Part shown: positions 15,938-23,780 of the stretch, piece after piece
How positions within the stretch are numbered: position 1 is the first letter of the stretch
Layout of the letters: every line of letters starts with the position of its first letter
NCBI GenBank assembly: GCA_024653205.1
Contig: JANLFO010000010.1
Span: 19,828 to 83,827, forward strand
Direction of reading: 5' to 3'
Source of the DNA: Clostridia bacterium
GTDB taxonomy: Bacteria > Bacillota > DSM-521 > Neomoorellales > SLTJ01
Length of the DNA: 64,000 bases
Made by a program: the position numbers and the translations under genes
The notes under the pieces: generated by a model
The model's input: only the letters and a program-made list of their open reading frames with translations
What the model was told of the DNA's origin: nothing
Database searches by the model: none

Positions 15938-17092
15938 CTACCTCCCCAGAATGGTAACCGCCCCGTAAATGCCTACGCCTCCGATATTATGCACCAAACC
16001 TATCTCCGCTCCCTTTACCTGCACGGGCCCGGCCTCACCCCGGAGTTGCAGTACAATCGTGCGTATCTGGGAACCGCCGGTGGCCCCGATCGGGTGCCCT
16101 TTGGAAAGCAATCCTCCGTCCACATTGACCGGTATCCTACCCTCAACATAGGTCTCGCCCTCGCGGATCAACTCTGCCCCTTTGCCCGGTTCGGCAAAGC
16201 CCAAATCTTCGTAGGCCATGAGTTCGGCGATGGTGAAACAATCGTGTACCTCGGCCACATCGATGTCCTTGGGCCCCACACCGGCCATGGCATAGGCCTG
16301 ACGAGCGGCCTCACGGGCGCAACTTAATCCGGTAAGATCCTCGCGTCCGGTAAGGGTCATGGGCGCGCTGGCCGCACCTAGGCCCAAGATCCAGACCGGC
16401 TTCTGGCTGATCTCCTTGGCCTTCTCCGCCCGAGCCAGGATAAGGCAGGAAGCTCCGTCGGCATTGGCGCAGCAGTCGAATTTCTTAAGGGGGGTGGAAA
16501 TGTATTCGGAGGTCAGGACTTGCTCCAGGTTGAGGCCCTTGCGATATACCGCCTTCTCGTTAAGGGCACCGTATTTGGCCGACTTCACCCGGATCAGGGC
16601 CAAGTCTTTCTCGGTAGTACCGTAGCGGGCAAAGTGGGCCCGGGCGTGCATGGCGTAGTAGGCCGGCATCATGGTCCCGAAGGGCGATTCCCACATGATG
16701 TCTGCCCCGCGACCCATGCGCTCCTGGGAGTCGGCAGAGCTGATCTCGGACATCTTCTGGAAACCCAAAACCACTACGATGTCGTGCAACCCGGACTTTA
16801 TCAGGGAATACCCGGCCCGTAAGCCCATACTGCTGGAGGAACAAATCGTCTCCAGACAGAAGGTGGGCTGGGGATTAAGCCCCAGATACTCGGCGATCAG
16901 CCCGGAGGGGCTGCGCTGCTTGTCGTATTCCGGGGCGGAGCAAATAACGGAGGCATCGATATCCTTTACGGTTATGCCCGCATCTGCCATGGCCTCCCGG
17001 AAGGCCTCGAAGGCCAATTCCCGTATGGACCCTTCATAACCTCTGACAAAAGCACTCTGACCCACTCCGATGATGGCGACGTCCTTAGCCAT
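15938..17092 (-). CDS. SCP2-type thiolase
   Basis: 384 residues from the ATG at 17092 (AGGAGGGAG upstream). Thiolase fold with the nucleophilic cysteine in ETICSSSSMG (Cys84), VHDCFTIAE, GGLLSKGHPIGATGG and the HNIGG motif that replaces the second CxG cysteine of classical thiolases. Expected reaction: CoA-dependent cleavage of a beta-ketoacyl-CoA. Its DUF35 partner follows after 4 bases and an SDR dehydrogenase precedes it, so an alcohol-to-ketone-to-cleavage sequence is likely. Candidate substrates include a beta-ketoacyl-CoA of the pimeloyl-CoA branch or an aryl-substituted beta-ketoacyl-CoA; the sequence does not decide. Confidence 0.88.
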   Translation of the reverse strand: MAKDVAIIGVGQSAFVRGYEGSIRELAFEAFREAMADAGITVKDIDASVICSAPEYDKQRSPSGLIAEYLGLNPQPTFCLETICSSSSMGLRAGYSLIKSGLHDIVVVLGFQKMSEISSADSQERMGRGADIMWESPFGTMMPAYYAMHARAHFARYGTTEKDLALIRVKSAKYGALNEKAVYRKGLNLEQVLTSEYISTPLKKFDCCANADGASCLILARAEKAKEISQKPVWILGLGAASAPMTLTGREDLTGLSCAREAARQAYAMAGVGPKDIDVAEVHDCFTIAELMAYEDLGFAEPGKGAELIREGETYVEGRIPVNVDGGLLSKGHPIGATGGSQIRTIVLQLRGEAGPVQVKGAEIGLVHNIGGVGIYGAVTILGR

Positions 17093-17105
17093 TCTGAACT
17101 CCCTC

Positions 17106-17855
17106 CTAACCGCCCATAACCATGCCGCCGTCAACGCACAATACCTGGCCGGTTATGAAACTTGCTTCCGGCGAGGCCAAGAAAACCACCGCCGGCGGTA
17201 TCTCCTCCACCTCGCCGAAACGGCCCATGGGGATACGGGCCAGGTACTTCTCCCGGAACCGGGGATCGGTAGCGATCTTAGTGGTCATTTCCGTCTTGGC
17301 CATGGGAGAGATGCAGTTCACGGTAATGTTGTATTCGGCCAGCTCGCGGGCGGCGGACTTGGTAAAAGCCACAATACCTCCCTTGGCCGCCGAGTAGTTC
17401 ACCTGCCCGATGGTACCCACCAGACCGGCCGAGGAGGTGACGTTAATGATCCGGCCGTACTTCTGCTCCGCCATTCGGCGGGCCACCGCCTGGGTACAGT
17501 TAAAGGTGCCTTTGAGGTGCACGTTGATGACCGCGTCCCACTGCTCTTCCGTCATCTTGAGCAGCATGGCCGGCCGGGTAAAGCCCGCGTTGTTGAAGAG
17601 CACGTCAATGCGGCCGAACTCCTTCATGGCCGCTTCCACCATTTCTTCTACTTGCCCGCGGTTGCCCACATCTACTTGGACCGTAAGCACCCTCCGACCT
17701 AATTCCCGGCACTTCTTTACTACCTCGTCCTCCTCGGAAAGCTTGCGGCTGAGCAGGACCAGATCGGCTCCCTCGGCGGCAAAAGCCTCGGCCACGGCGC
17801 TGCCGATCCCCTGCCTGGCCCCGGTCACAATCGCTACCCTTCCCTGTAAGCGCAT
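17106..17855 (-). CDS. Short-chain dehydrogenase/reductase (probable 3-hydroxyacyl-CoA type)
   Basis: A 249-residue classical SDR. Cofactor motif TGARQGIG near residue 11, NNAG near 90, catalytic Ser in VTSSAGLVG and the YxxxK motif YSAAK near 155-159. The start at 17855 has GGAGGTAGG 7 bases upstream; the longer open frame is not needed. It resembles FabG-like 3-oxoacyl reductases, and next to a thiolase it probably interconverts a 3-hydroxy- and 3-ketoacyl-CoA. The gene ends 13 bases before the thiolase start, and the hexapeptide-protein gene lies just upstream. Confidence 0.88.
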   Translation of the reverse strand: MRLQGRVAIVTGARQGIGSAVAEAFAAEGADLVLLSRKLSEEDEVVKKCRELGRRVLTVQVDVGNRGQVEEMVEAAMKEFGRIDVLFNNAGFTRPAMLLKMTEEQWDAVINVHLKGTFNCTQAVARRMAEQKYGRIINVTSSAGLVGTIGQVNYSAAKGGIVAFTKSAARELAEYNITVNCISPMAKTEMTTKIATDPRFREKYLARIPMGRFGEVEEIPPAVVFLASPEASFITGQVLCVDGGMVMGG

Positions 17856-17919
17856 ATACCTATTCCTACCTCCTCCCTTGAGCCGCTGAACTCGGGTACC
17901 CTGCCAAACCGGCCTGAAG

Positions 17920-18435
17920 TCATCCCTCAAGCCGGTACCGGCGAACCAGAGCGTGATAAACACCGGTATTGCGGGTGAGCAACTCCTGCATCTCCGGCGA
18001 GACGTCACCCACGATCCGTGCCGGCACCCCCAGGACCTTCTTGGCCGCCGGGATGACCGTTCGCGAGGTCACCAGCGCCCCGGCGCCGATTATGCACTCG
18101 TCGCCGATTTCCACCTCGTCCATAATAATGGCTCCCATACCCACGGTAACGTGGTAGCCCAGGACGGCGCTGTGGATGATGGCCCCATGTCCGATGTGAC
18201 AGTTGGGACCGAGCCTGACCGGAAGATGCTCTGCCAGGCAGTGCATCACGCAGTTGTCCTGCACGTTGGAACCGGCACCGATAATTATGGGGCCCAGATC
18301 CCCCCGAAGACGAGCACCCGGCCCGACGAAACACCCTTCGCCGACGACTACCTCTCCTATGAGGGTAGCCTCCGGGTGAACGAAGGCACTGGGAGCTATG
18401 GATGGGGTTTTGCCCTCAAAAGAGTAGATGGCCAC
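17920..18435 (-). CDS. Gamma-carbonic-anhydrase-like left-handed beta-helix protein
   Basis: A 171-residue hexapeptide-repeat protein (VHPEATLIGEVVVGEGCFVGPGA, then IGDECIIGAGALV) related to PaaY/CaiE/YrdA. The three zinc-binding histidines of gamma carbonic anhydrases appear to be kept (MHC near 71, HIGHGAIIH near 88-96). PaaY hydrolyses dead-end CoA thioesters in phenylacetate breakdown, so a house-cleaning thioesterase role would suit this cluster, but carbonic anhydrase or acyltransferase-like functions are equally possible. Probably the first gene of the operon with the SDR, thiolase and OB-fold genes. Confidence 0.85.
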   Translation of the reverse strand: MAIYSFEGKTPSIAPSAFVHPEATLIGEVVVGEGCFVGPGARLRGDLGPIIIGAGSNVQDNCVMHCLAEHLPVRLGPNCHIGHGAIIHSAVLGYHVTVGMGAIIMDEVEIGDECIIGAGALVTSRTVIPAAKKVLGVPARIVGDVSPEMQELLTRNTGVYHALVRRYRLEG

Positions 18436-18548
18436 CGCCGTTGCTCCTCTCGAAACGCGTATCTTGCCGCCGTCATGAAGTCCATTCTACATTCTCCCGG
18501 AGGTTTCCTGCTCAGAAACTTTCGCCGCCTTCCCCCCGCCCTGAGGAT

Positions 18549-18575
18549 AAAAAGCGGCAGCCGTGTCCGGCTGCC
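18549..18575 (-). terminator. Rho-independent terminator
   Basis: GGCAGCCG-GACA-CGGCTGCC on the minus strand is a perfect 8-bp stem followed by GCTTTTTATCC. It would end a leftward transcript coming from the T-box region before it reaches the hexapeptide-protein gene. Confidence 0.8.
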
Positions 18576-18657
18576 AAACCATGGGTGGGGTGGTTGATAA
18601 GGATGCGAACCCAATATTGGGTCGCTTTCGCAGTTGGAAAACGTTTAAGTACCGGCC

Positions 18658-18915
18658 TTACCGTTCGTTCAGCCATAAAAACACCCGAAAAGTTACCCGA
18701 CACCACTCAGAAGTATACACCGCCAGGATTAAACGTGCAAGAGCAACCGCTACCAGCTCTGCCAACAGGAGGATGACCGCCCTGGTGGTCTTGACGCCGA
18801 CGTCTACTGCCGCCGCGGCCACCTCTACCCTCTGCCAAGTCTGTAATCGTAGAGCAGCCAGATTATCTGGTTTCTTACTAGGCCGATTATAGGGGTCTGC
18901 CCGCCAAGGCGACAT
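18658..18915 (-). CDS. Possible 85-residue membrane protein downstream of the T-box
   Basis: An open frame with one long hydrophobic stretch (AVILLLAELVAVALARLILAVY) flanked by basic residues. It is the only plausible reading frame between the T-box and the terminator at 18549. No clear ribosome-binding site precedes the ATG, and I recognise no homologue, so it may be chance. The remaining DNA up to the T-box (18916-19200) shows several GC-rich hairpins, including GGCCTTGACCGG...CCGGTCAAGGCC at 19051-19082, and no gene that I can support. Confidence 0.25.
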   Translation of the reverse strand: MSPWRADPYNRPSKKPDNLAALRLQTWQRVEVAAAAVDVGVKTTRAVILLLAELVAVALARLILAVYTSEWCRVTFRVFLWLNER

Positions 18916-19204
18916 CCCTTAAAGGGAGCAAAACCAGATTAGCCTCGGAGCGGCATCGGATTAGCCCAAAAGGGCGAACCCGGACGGCCCAGTGCAAGGG
19001 CTACCCGTCTCGCGGTGAACGCCGGGCCTCTGCCCGGCCTGAGAACACAGCACGGCCTTGACCGGACCACGCCGGTCAAGGCCGCACCCTACCGTCCTGC
19101 TGCGCCTGAACGCCCGGTCCTGGAGCCCCCGAGGCGTCAGGCCCCCGGCGGACCGGTGGAACCAACCGTCTACCCACCGTGCTGCCGTCCTACCCTCAAG
19201 GACC

Positions 19205-19510
19205 AAAAAAACTCTCCGCCCCTAGGGACGGAGAGTTCTCTTCCGCGGTACCACCCTACTTGGTCCGTCTTGGCGGACCCGCCTCGACCGATACGGGGGA
19301 CGCCAAAATCCCCGATATCGTCCTCCTTCTAACGGCGGAGGCTCCGGTGCCGCCTACTGAACCGAACCGGATCGGTCGTTCAGCGGACAGCTTCGGAGGG
19401 AACTTCAACTAGGCGTCGCCCGAAGAGGCTCTCAGTCCACGGCCCCTCCTCCCTGTCCGGGTCCCACCCAGCCTACTTTCCTCCGGCATCGCCTTTGACC
19501 GGCTAGATTT
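19205..19510 (-). ncRNA. T-box riboswitch leader
   Basis: The T-box core AGGGTGGTACCGCG (complement of 19244-19257), which pairs with the free 3' end of uncharged tRNA, is followed by the terminator AACTCTCCG-loop-CGGAGAGTT with seven T (19205-19237). Upstream, CGGACAG and CTGTCCG can form the base of a short stem I. I could not identify the specifier codon with confidence. T-boxes normally control an aminoacyl-tRNA synthetase, amino-acid biosynthesis or transport gene; no such gene follows here. Confidence 0.88.
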
Positions 19511-19661
19511 AGCCTAATTCTACCGCAGGTACCCGGTGCCTTCAACCCGGTTGAAGGCCTGCCAATAGGCCTGTGGCCCTACCAAATCCAGATAGCTTCG
19601 TCTCACATGGCCGAGCGCAACCGTTCTCCTAGTTGCACTTTCCTGGGCCTTTGTCCACCGT

Positions 19662-19934
19662 TCATCCGCTGGTGGCGATCACCACGATGTCCAACTCATC
19701 GCCGTCACTTACCGGATACTTTAGTTCCTCCGGATAGGTGGGCTGGCCGTTCACGTACACCTCCACGTGGTTGCGGAGCTGGCCGTTCTTATCAAAGAGG
19801 TCCTCCCTAATGGCCGGATAGCGCTTGAGCAATACATTCAGGCATTCGCCAACGTTCTTGCCCTCTACCTCCACCACTTCCTGCCCGCCTACCTTTTCCA
19901 CGTAAAACGGGTGCACGCGTATCCTGACGCCCAC
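19662..19934 (-). CDS. MoaD/ThiS-like sulfur-carrier protein
   Basis: A 90-residue beta-grasp protein (EVEGKNVGECLNVLLKRYP, VEVYVNGQP, VSDGDELDIVVIATSG). MoaD supplies the sulfur atoms of molybdopterin after its C-terminus is adenylated. The last two residues are Ser-Gly instead of the usual Gly-Gly. GTG start with GGAGGGG upstream. The MoeB-like activating enzyme gene lies about 60 bases upstream, so the pair probably works as carrier and activator. AOR-containing genomes often have a dedicated MoaD-like protein next to AOR genes, which fits the neighbourhood. Confidence 0.88.
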   Translation of the reverse strand: MGVRIRVHPFYVEKVGGQEVVEVEGKNVGECLNVLLKRYPAIREDLFDKNGQLRNHVEVYVNGQPTYPEELKYPVSDGDELDIVVIATSG

Positions 19935-19997
19935 GGTTTCTCCCCTCCTTAAGGTAATTTCTTTGGTGTATCCTCGTCTCGCTTCTGCCTCTGGGTC

Positions 19998-20783
19998 TCA
20001 CATACTCCCGCGCTCCGTGCCGGCCGCCTCGCCTTGAACCCCACCGCACACCGGGCAACCCGGTCGGGGACGGATGGAGGCAGTTACGAACTTCATGGTT
20101 TCCCCGTCGAGGTAGAGGACCCTCCCCGCCAGCAGTTCACCGAAGCCTAACAGGAGCTTGAGGGTTTCCATAACCTGGAGCGCAGCCACCACACCGGGGG
20201 TAGCCCCCACCACCGGAAAGGGCCTTCGGGGCGGCTGAGGGGGCGGCGAAGGCAAAAGACATTCCAGGCATGGGGTACGGCCGGGCAGGATGGTAGTTAT
20301 CTCACCGATCAATCCGTTGATTCCGCCGTGAACCAGAGGCTTACCCCGGCGGTGGCAGGCCCGGTTAATCACCAGCCGGGTCTCCACATTGTCCAGGGCA
20401 TCGACTACCACCTCGGCCTCCGCCAACAGTTCTTCCGCATTCTCGGCGGTTACGCGGGTACGTATGGCCTTGAGATCCACTTCGGAATTCAACCGTCTGA
20501 GCTTGGAAACTGCCGAGACCACCTTTTCGCGCCCCACGTCTTCCTCCCAATGCAGGATCTGCCGGTTCAGGTTGGACCACTCTACCGTATCGGAATCTAT
20601 AAGCGTAAGGTGGCCCACGCCGGCACAGGCCAGGTAGGTGGCCGCCGGGCAGCCCAGCCCCCCTACCCCGACCACGACCACGCGAGCCCGCCGCAGCCTC
20701 TCCTGTCCCTCCTCACCGATAGGCGGGAAGATGATTTGGCGTTCGTAGCGAGACCGGGCGGTGTCTCCCTCCCTTGTACCCAC
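19998..20783 (-). CDS. MoeB/ThiF-family adenylyltransferase
   Basis: E1-like protein, 261 residues from the GTG at 20783 (GAGAGGTGAGGG upstream). ATP-binding GVGGLGCPAATYLA near residue 37, the DSDTVEWSNLNRQ segment that contacts ATP, and two zinc knuckles TPCLEC and CPVCGG. It should adenylate the C-terminal glycine of the MoaD-like protein encoded immediately downstream. Earlier in-frame starts exist but would add an Arg-rich leader without a good ribosome-binding site. Divergent from the molybdopterin oxidoreductase gene. Confidence 0.88.
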   Translation of the reverse strand: MGTREGDTARSRYERQIIFPPIGEEGQERLRRARVVVVGVGGLGCPAATYLACAGVGHLTLIDSDTVEWSNLNRQILHWEEDVGREKVVSAVSKLRRLNSEVDLKAIRTRVTAENAEELLAEAEVVVDALDNVETRLVINRACHRRGKPLVHGGINGLIGEITTILPGRTPCLECLLPSPPPQPPRRPFPVVGATPGVVAALQVMETLKLLLGFGELLAGRVLYLDGETMKFVTASIRPRPGCPVCGGVQGEAAGTERGSM

Positions 20784-20958
20784 TTCCCTCACCTCTCTTT
20801 CGCTCCGGCGTAGCCGCCGGCCAAACACTGTCGACGGCTTCCCGCTCCTTTGGTCTTTATGGGTCCCGCATTTAACAGTACTTTACCGTACCGCCGCCAC
20901 GTGCGCAAGCCGTTTCCGGGCCGAGCGATTGCCGGCCAAAAGGCGGCGCAGTTCACCG

Positions 20959-20988
20959 TTGCCGCCGTTTTCCCGCCTGTGCTATACT
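20959..20988 (+). promoter_or_regulatory. Probable promoter of the molybdopterin oxidoreductase gene
   Basis: TTGCCG (20959-20964), 18-base spacer, TATACT (20983-20988), about 70 bases ahead of the start codon in the divergent gap. Confidence 0.45.
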
Positions 20989-21056
20989 GCTGGCAAGACA
21001 CAACAATCAACTGGCCCGCGTCGCCTCATCTCAACCGGAGGGGGTTAGGAATTACC

Positions 21057-23129
21057 ATGCCGGAGGTAAGAACCGTTTGCGGCGGGTTGGATCACGGCGG
21101 ATGCGGATTGATCGTCGAGGTTGAGGATAACCGTATCCGGCGGGTTCGAGGAGACCCCGCATCTCCCCCACCCAGCGCCGGTTACGCCTGTGCCAAGGCT
21201 CCGGCCCTTGAGGAAAGACTTTCCTCCCCTTACCGGCTGACTCGCCCCTTGAAGAGGAAAGGCCCGCGAGGAGCCGGGGAGTGGGAGGAGGTCACTTGGG
21301 AGGAGGCCCTGGACCTTACTGCTGCCGGCTTAGCCCGTGTCCGAGACAAGTGCGGGCCGGAGGCGGTGGCCTTCCTCCAGGGAGCCCCGAAGGGTCTGGA
21401 GTACCTGGCCTTGAACCGCTTTGCCCACGCCTTTGGCTCCCCCAACCTCGTCACTCCGGCGGCGGTGTGCTTCATGCCCCGGGTCGCGGGTGGGCTTCTC
21501 ACTTGTGGCTATTATCCGTTACCGGATTATTCCGGGAGCCCGGAATGCGTTCTGGTGTGGGGCAGCAACGTCACCTCCACCAATGCGGACGGAACCCCGG
21601 CCTCCGAGGTGCGGCGCGCCCTGGCCGGAAAGGCCAAGCTCATCGTGGTCGACCCGCGCCGCACCGAACTGGCCGCCAGGGCGGACCTCTGGCTGCGTCT
21701 TCGGCCCGGATCGGATTCCTGCCTTGCCTTCGCCATGCTCAAGGTCATCATCGAGGAAGGCCGTTACGACCGCGAATTCGTCCGGAAATGGACCGTCGGT
21801 TTTGAGGCCCTGGAAGCCCGTCTGCGCTCCTACTCCCTGCAAGACCTGGCCCGGGCCTGCTGGCTCTCCCCCGACGAGGTCGTTGCCGCCGCCCGCCTCT
21901 ATTCCGAGCACCGCCCCGGTTGCCTGCAGTGGGGTAACGCCATAGAGCATGGCCCCAATAGTGTGCAGACGGCGCGGATGCTCCTGATCCTGTCCGCCAT
22001 CTGCGGAAACCTGGAGGTTCCCGGCGGCGACCTCCGGCCTCCTGCCCTGCCTCTGCTCAAGGGCGGGGAGTTCACGCTCAACGAACGGGTAAAGCATGCC
22101 CACCGCCCCATTCTCAGCACACGGTACCCTTTGGCCGCCCAGTTGGGCTTTGTTCCCAATCACGTGGTGATTGAGGCCATGATCGGCGCTCGGCCCTACC
22201 CCATAAAGGCCGCCTACGTCCAGGGTTCTAACCCTCTTCTCACCTATCCGGACTCCAGAAAGACCTGCCGAGCCCTGGCCGGCCTGGAATTCCTGGCCGT
22301 GGCCGAGGTATTCATGACCCCTACCGCCGCCCTGGCGGATGTGGTTCTTCCCGTAGCCACCCGCCTGGAACACCACGACCTGGCCTTCTACACCCAACCC
22401 TTCGGACGGGTGGCGGCCCGCCCCAAAGCGGTGGATCCACCTGCGGGCTGTCCTTCCGACCTCCGGCTGCTGGCCCAACTGGCCGACCGCCTGGGCTTCG
22501 GGTCTCTCTTCTGGAAGGACGAGGAGGAGGCAATCAACGCGGTACTCGCTCCGGCCGGAGTCACTTTTGACCAACTCCGGCAGACCCTGGTCCTGGCCGG
22601 AAACAGGGCCTACCAACAGTATCGGGAAAACGGGTTTCGAACTCCATCCGGCAAGTTCGAGATTGTCTCGAACCGCCTGGCCGCCTGGGGGCTCGACCCG
22701 CTGCCGGCACCGCATCTGGACCTGCCGGAGCCCGATGACGACTTCCCGCTGCTGCTCACTTCGGCCAAGAGCCCCTATTACTTCCACTCTGCCCACCGTC
22801 AGCTCGAGCGCCTGCGCCGGCGCGAACCCGAACCCCTGGTCGCGGTACACCCGGACACCGCCGGGGCCCTGGGTCTGGGCGAGGGAGACCCGGCCAGGAT
22901 CAGTACGCGGTGGGGGAGCATCACCCAGAAGGTGAGACACGATCCCTCCTTGCACCCCAAGGTGATCGTGCCTAGCTACGGCTGGTGGCTGCCGGAGAAG
23001 GGGCCGAAAGGCTTCTTTGGCTGGGAGGAGGCCAACCTCAACCTCCTGACCTCCGCCGACGGTCCCTTCGACCCTGTGGTAGGGTCCCTGTCCCTGCGCG
23101 GGCTGCCCTGCCGGATGGACCCGGCGTAG
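21057..23129 (+). CDS. Molybdopterin oxidoreductase (DMSO-reductase family) with an altered N-terminal Fe-S motif
   Basis: 690 residues from the ATG at 21057. DMSO-reductase-family features: GYACAK near 45, WEEVTWEEALDL, the segment TPAAVCFMPRVAGG whose Cys is the likely Mo/W ligand, VWGSNVTSTNADG, VVDPRRTELA, YVQGSNPLLTYPD, LADVVLPVATRLE and a C-terminal cofactor domain (LLLTSAKSPYYFHS). It is closest in look to the polysulfide/thiosulfate reductase and acetylene hydratase-like branch. The N-terminal [4Fe-4S] motif reads C8-GGLDHGG-C16 instead of C-x2-C-x3-C, so one cysteine ligand is missing. No signal peptide, so cytoplasmic. No obvious Fe-S or membrane partner on the same strand; substrate unknown. 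Confidence 0.85.
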   Translation: MPEVRTVCGGLDHGGCGLIVEVEDNRIRRVRGDPASPPPSAGYACAKAPALEERLSSPYRLTRPLKRKGPRGAGEWEEVTWEEALDLTAAGLARVRDKCGPEAVAFLQGAPKGLEYLALNRFAHAFGSPNLVTPAAVCFMPRVAGGLLTCGYYPLPDYSGSPECVLVWGSNVTSTNADGTPASEVRRALAGKAKLIVVDPRRTELAARADLWLRLRPGSDSCLAFAMLKVIIEEGRYDREFVRKWTVGFEALEARLRSYSLQDLARACWLSPDEVVAAARLYSEHRPGCLQWGNAIEHGPNSVQTARMLLILSAICGNLEVPGGDLRPPALPLLKGGEFTLNERVKHAHRPILSTRYPLAAQLGFVPNHVVIEAMIGARPYPIKAAYVQGSNPLLTYPDSRKTCRALAGLEFLAVAEVFMTPTAALADVVLPVATRLEHHDLAFYTQPFGRVAARPKAVDPPAGCPSDLRLLAQLADRLGFGSLFWKDEEEAINAVLAPAGVTFDQLRQTLVLAGNRAYQQYRENGFRTPSGKFEIVSNRLAAWGLDPLPAPHLDLPEPDDDFPLLLTSAKSPYYFHSAHRQLERLRRREPEPLVAVHPDTAGALGLGEGDPARISTRWGSITQKVRHDPSLHPKVIVPSYGWWLPEKGPKGFFGWEEANLNLLTSADGPFDPVVGSLSLRGLPCRMDPA

Positions 23130-23189
23130 GCCCGGGGAGCCCCGGACCGGGACGGTAACGGTCCACGAATAAGCGGGCCGGCAACCGAA

Positions 23190-23227
23190 GGGGAGGACCC
23201 CCGGCCAAGCCGGAATGGGCCCTCCCC
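23190..23227. terminator. Hairpin between convergent genes (possible bidirectional terminator)
   Basis: GGGGAGG-A-CCC...GGG-C-CCTCCCC forms a strong stem in the gap between the oxidoreductase and the ferredoxin subunit gene, which converge here. No T-run follows on either strand, so termination is only suggested. Confidence 0.45.
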
Positions 23228-23258
23228 CTGTTGACCTCGTTCAGACCGCGTCTGTTCC

Positions 23259-23759
23259 CTAGGAAACCTCCGCCATCGCCTCTACCAGCTTGTTCAGCAG
23301 GGTCGCCACCTTGCCCGCGATCTCCCGCTGCTTCAGGGTAGTGACCTTTTCCGCCTCCACATACTGTAACGCTCCCACCAGGCAGAACTGTGCACAGGTC
23401 GGATCGCCGTCGCAGAGGTCGCAGCGGATAACCTTCGCCCCAATGCTGTCGTACTTGCATCCGCCGAAGGGGCAAATAGCTACGCACATGCGGCAACCAA
23501 TGCACAGGTCGTAGTCAACGACCCACCGTCCCAGTTCCTCGTCCCTCTTTATCGCCTTGACGGGGCAAATACCCTCGCACGGCGCGGACTGGCACTGCTG
23601 GCAAGCCATGGGGATGTAGCGGCCTTCCCACTCAAACTTGATGATCTTGATGCGGGCCCGCTCCGGGTTGGCGACCCCCTCGTGCTTGACCGAGCAGACC
23701 AGCTCGCACAGCCGGCACCCGGTGCATTTGTCGTGGTCGATCATCAGTACCTTAGCCAT
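23259..23759 (-). CDS. Polyferredoxin electron-transfer subunit of AOR (four [4Fe-4S] clusters)
   Basis: A 166-residue iron-sulfur protein of the DMSO-reductase B-subunit type. Four cysteine groups are visible: CTGCRLCELVC, CQQCQSAPCEGICP, CIGCRMCVAICPFGGC and CDLCDGDPTCAQFC, enough for four [4Fe-4S] clusters. It follows the tungsten subunit gene by 21 bases and should carry electrons from the active site to a further acceptor, as AorA does in the Aromatoleum AOR (AorABC). BamC of class II benzoyl-CoA reductase is a similar partner of BamB, so this gene alone does not tell the two systems apart. Confidence 0.9.
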   Translation of the reverse strand: MAKVLMIDHDKCTGCRLCELVCSVKHEGVANPERARIKIIKFEWEGRYIPMACQQCQSAPCEGICPVKAIKRDEELGRWVVDYDLCIGCRMCVAICPFGGCKYDSIGAKVIRCDLCDGDPTCAQFCLVGALQYVEAEKVTTLKQREIAGKVATLLNKLVEAMAEVS

Positions 23760-23780
23760 GGCTTTCCTCTCCTTAACAGG

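Noticed and set aside
18961..19206. 81-codon open frame directly downstream of the T-box terminator
   Set aside because: Its start lies inside the T-box terminator region, its composition is Arg/Gly-rich and it has no ribosome-binding site.
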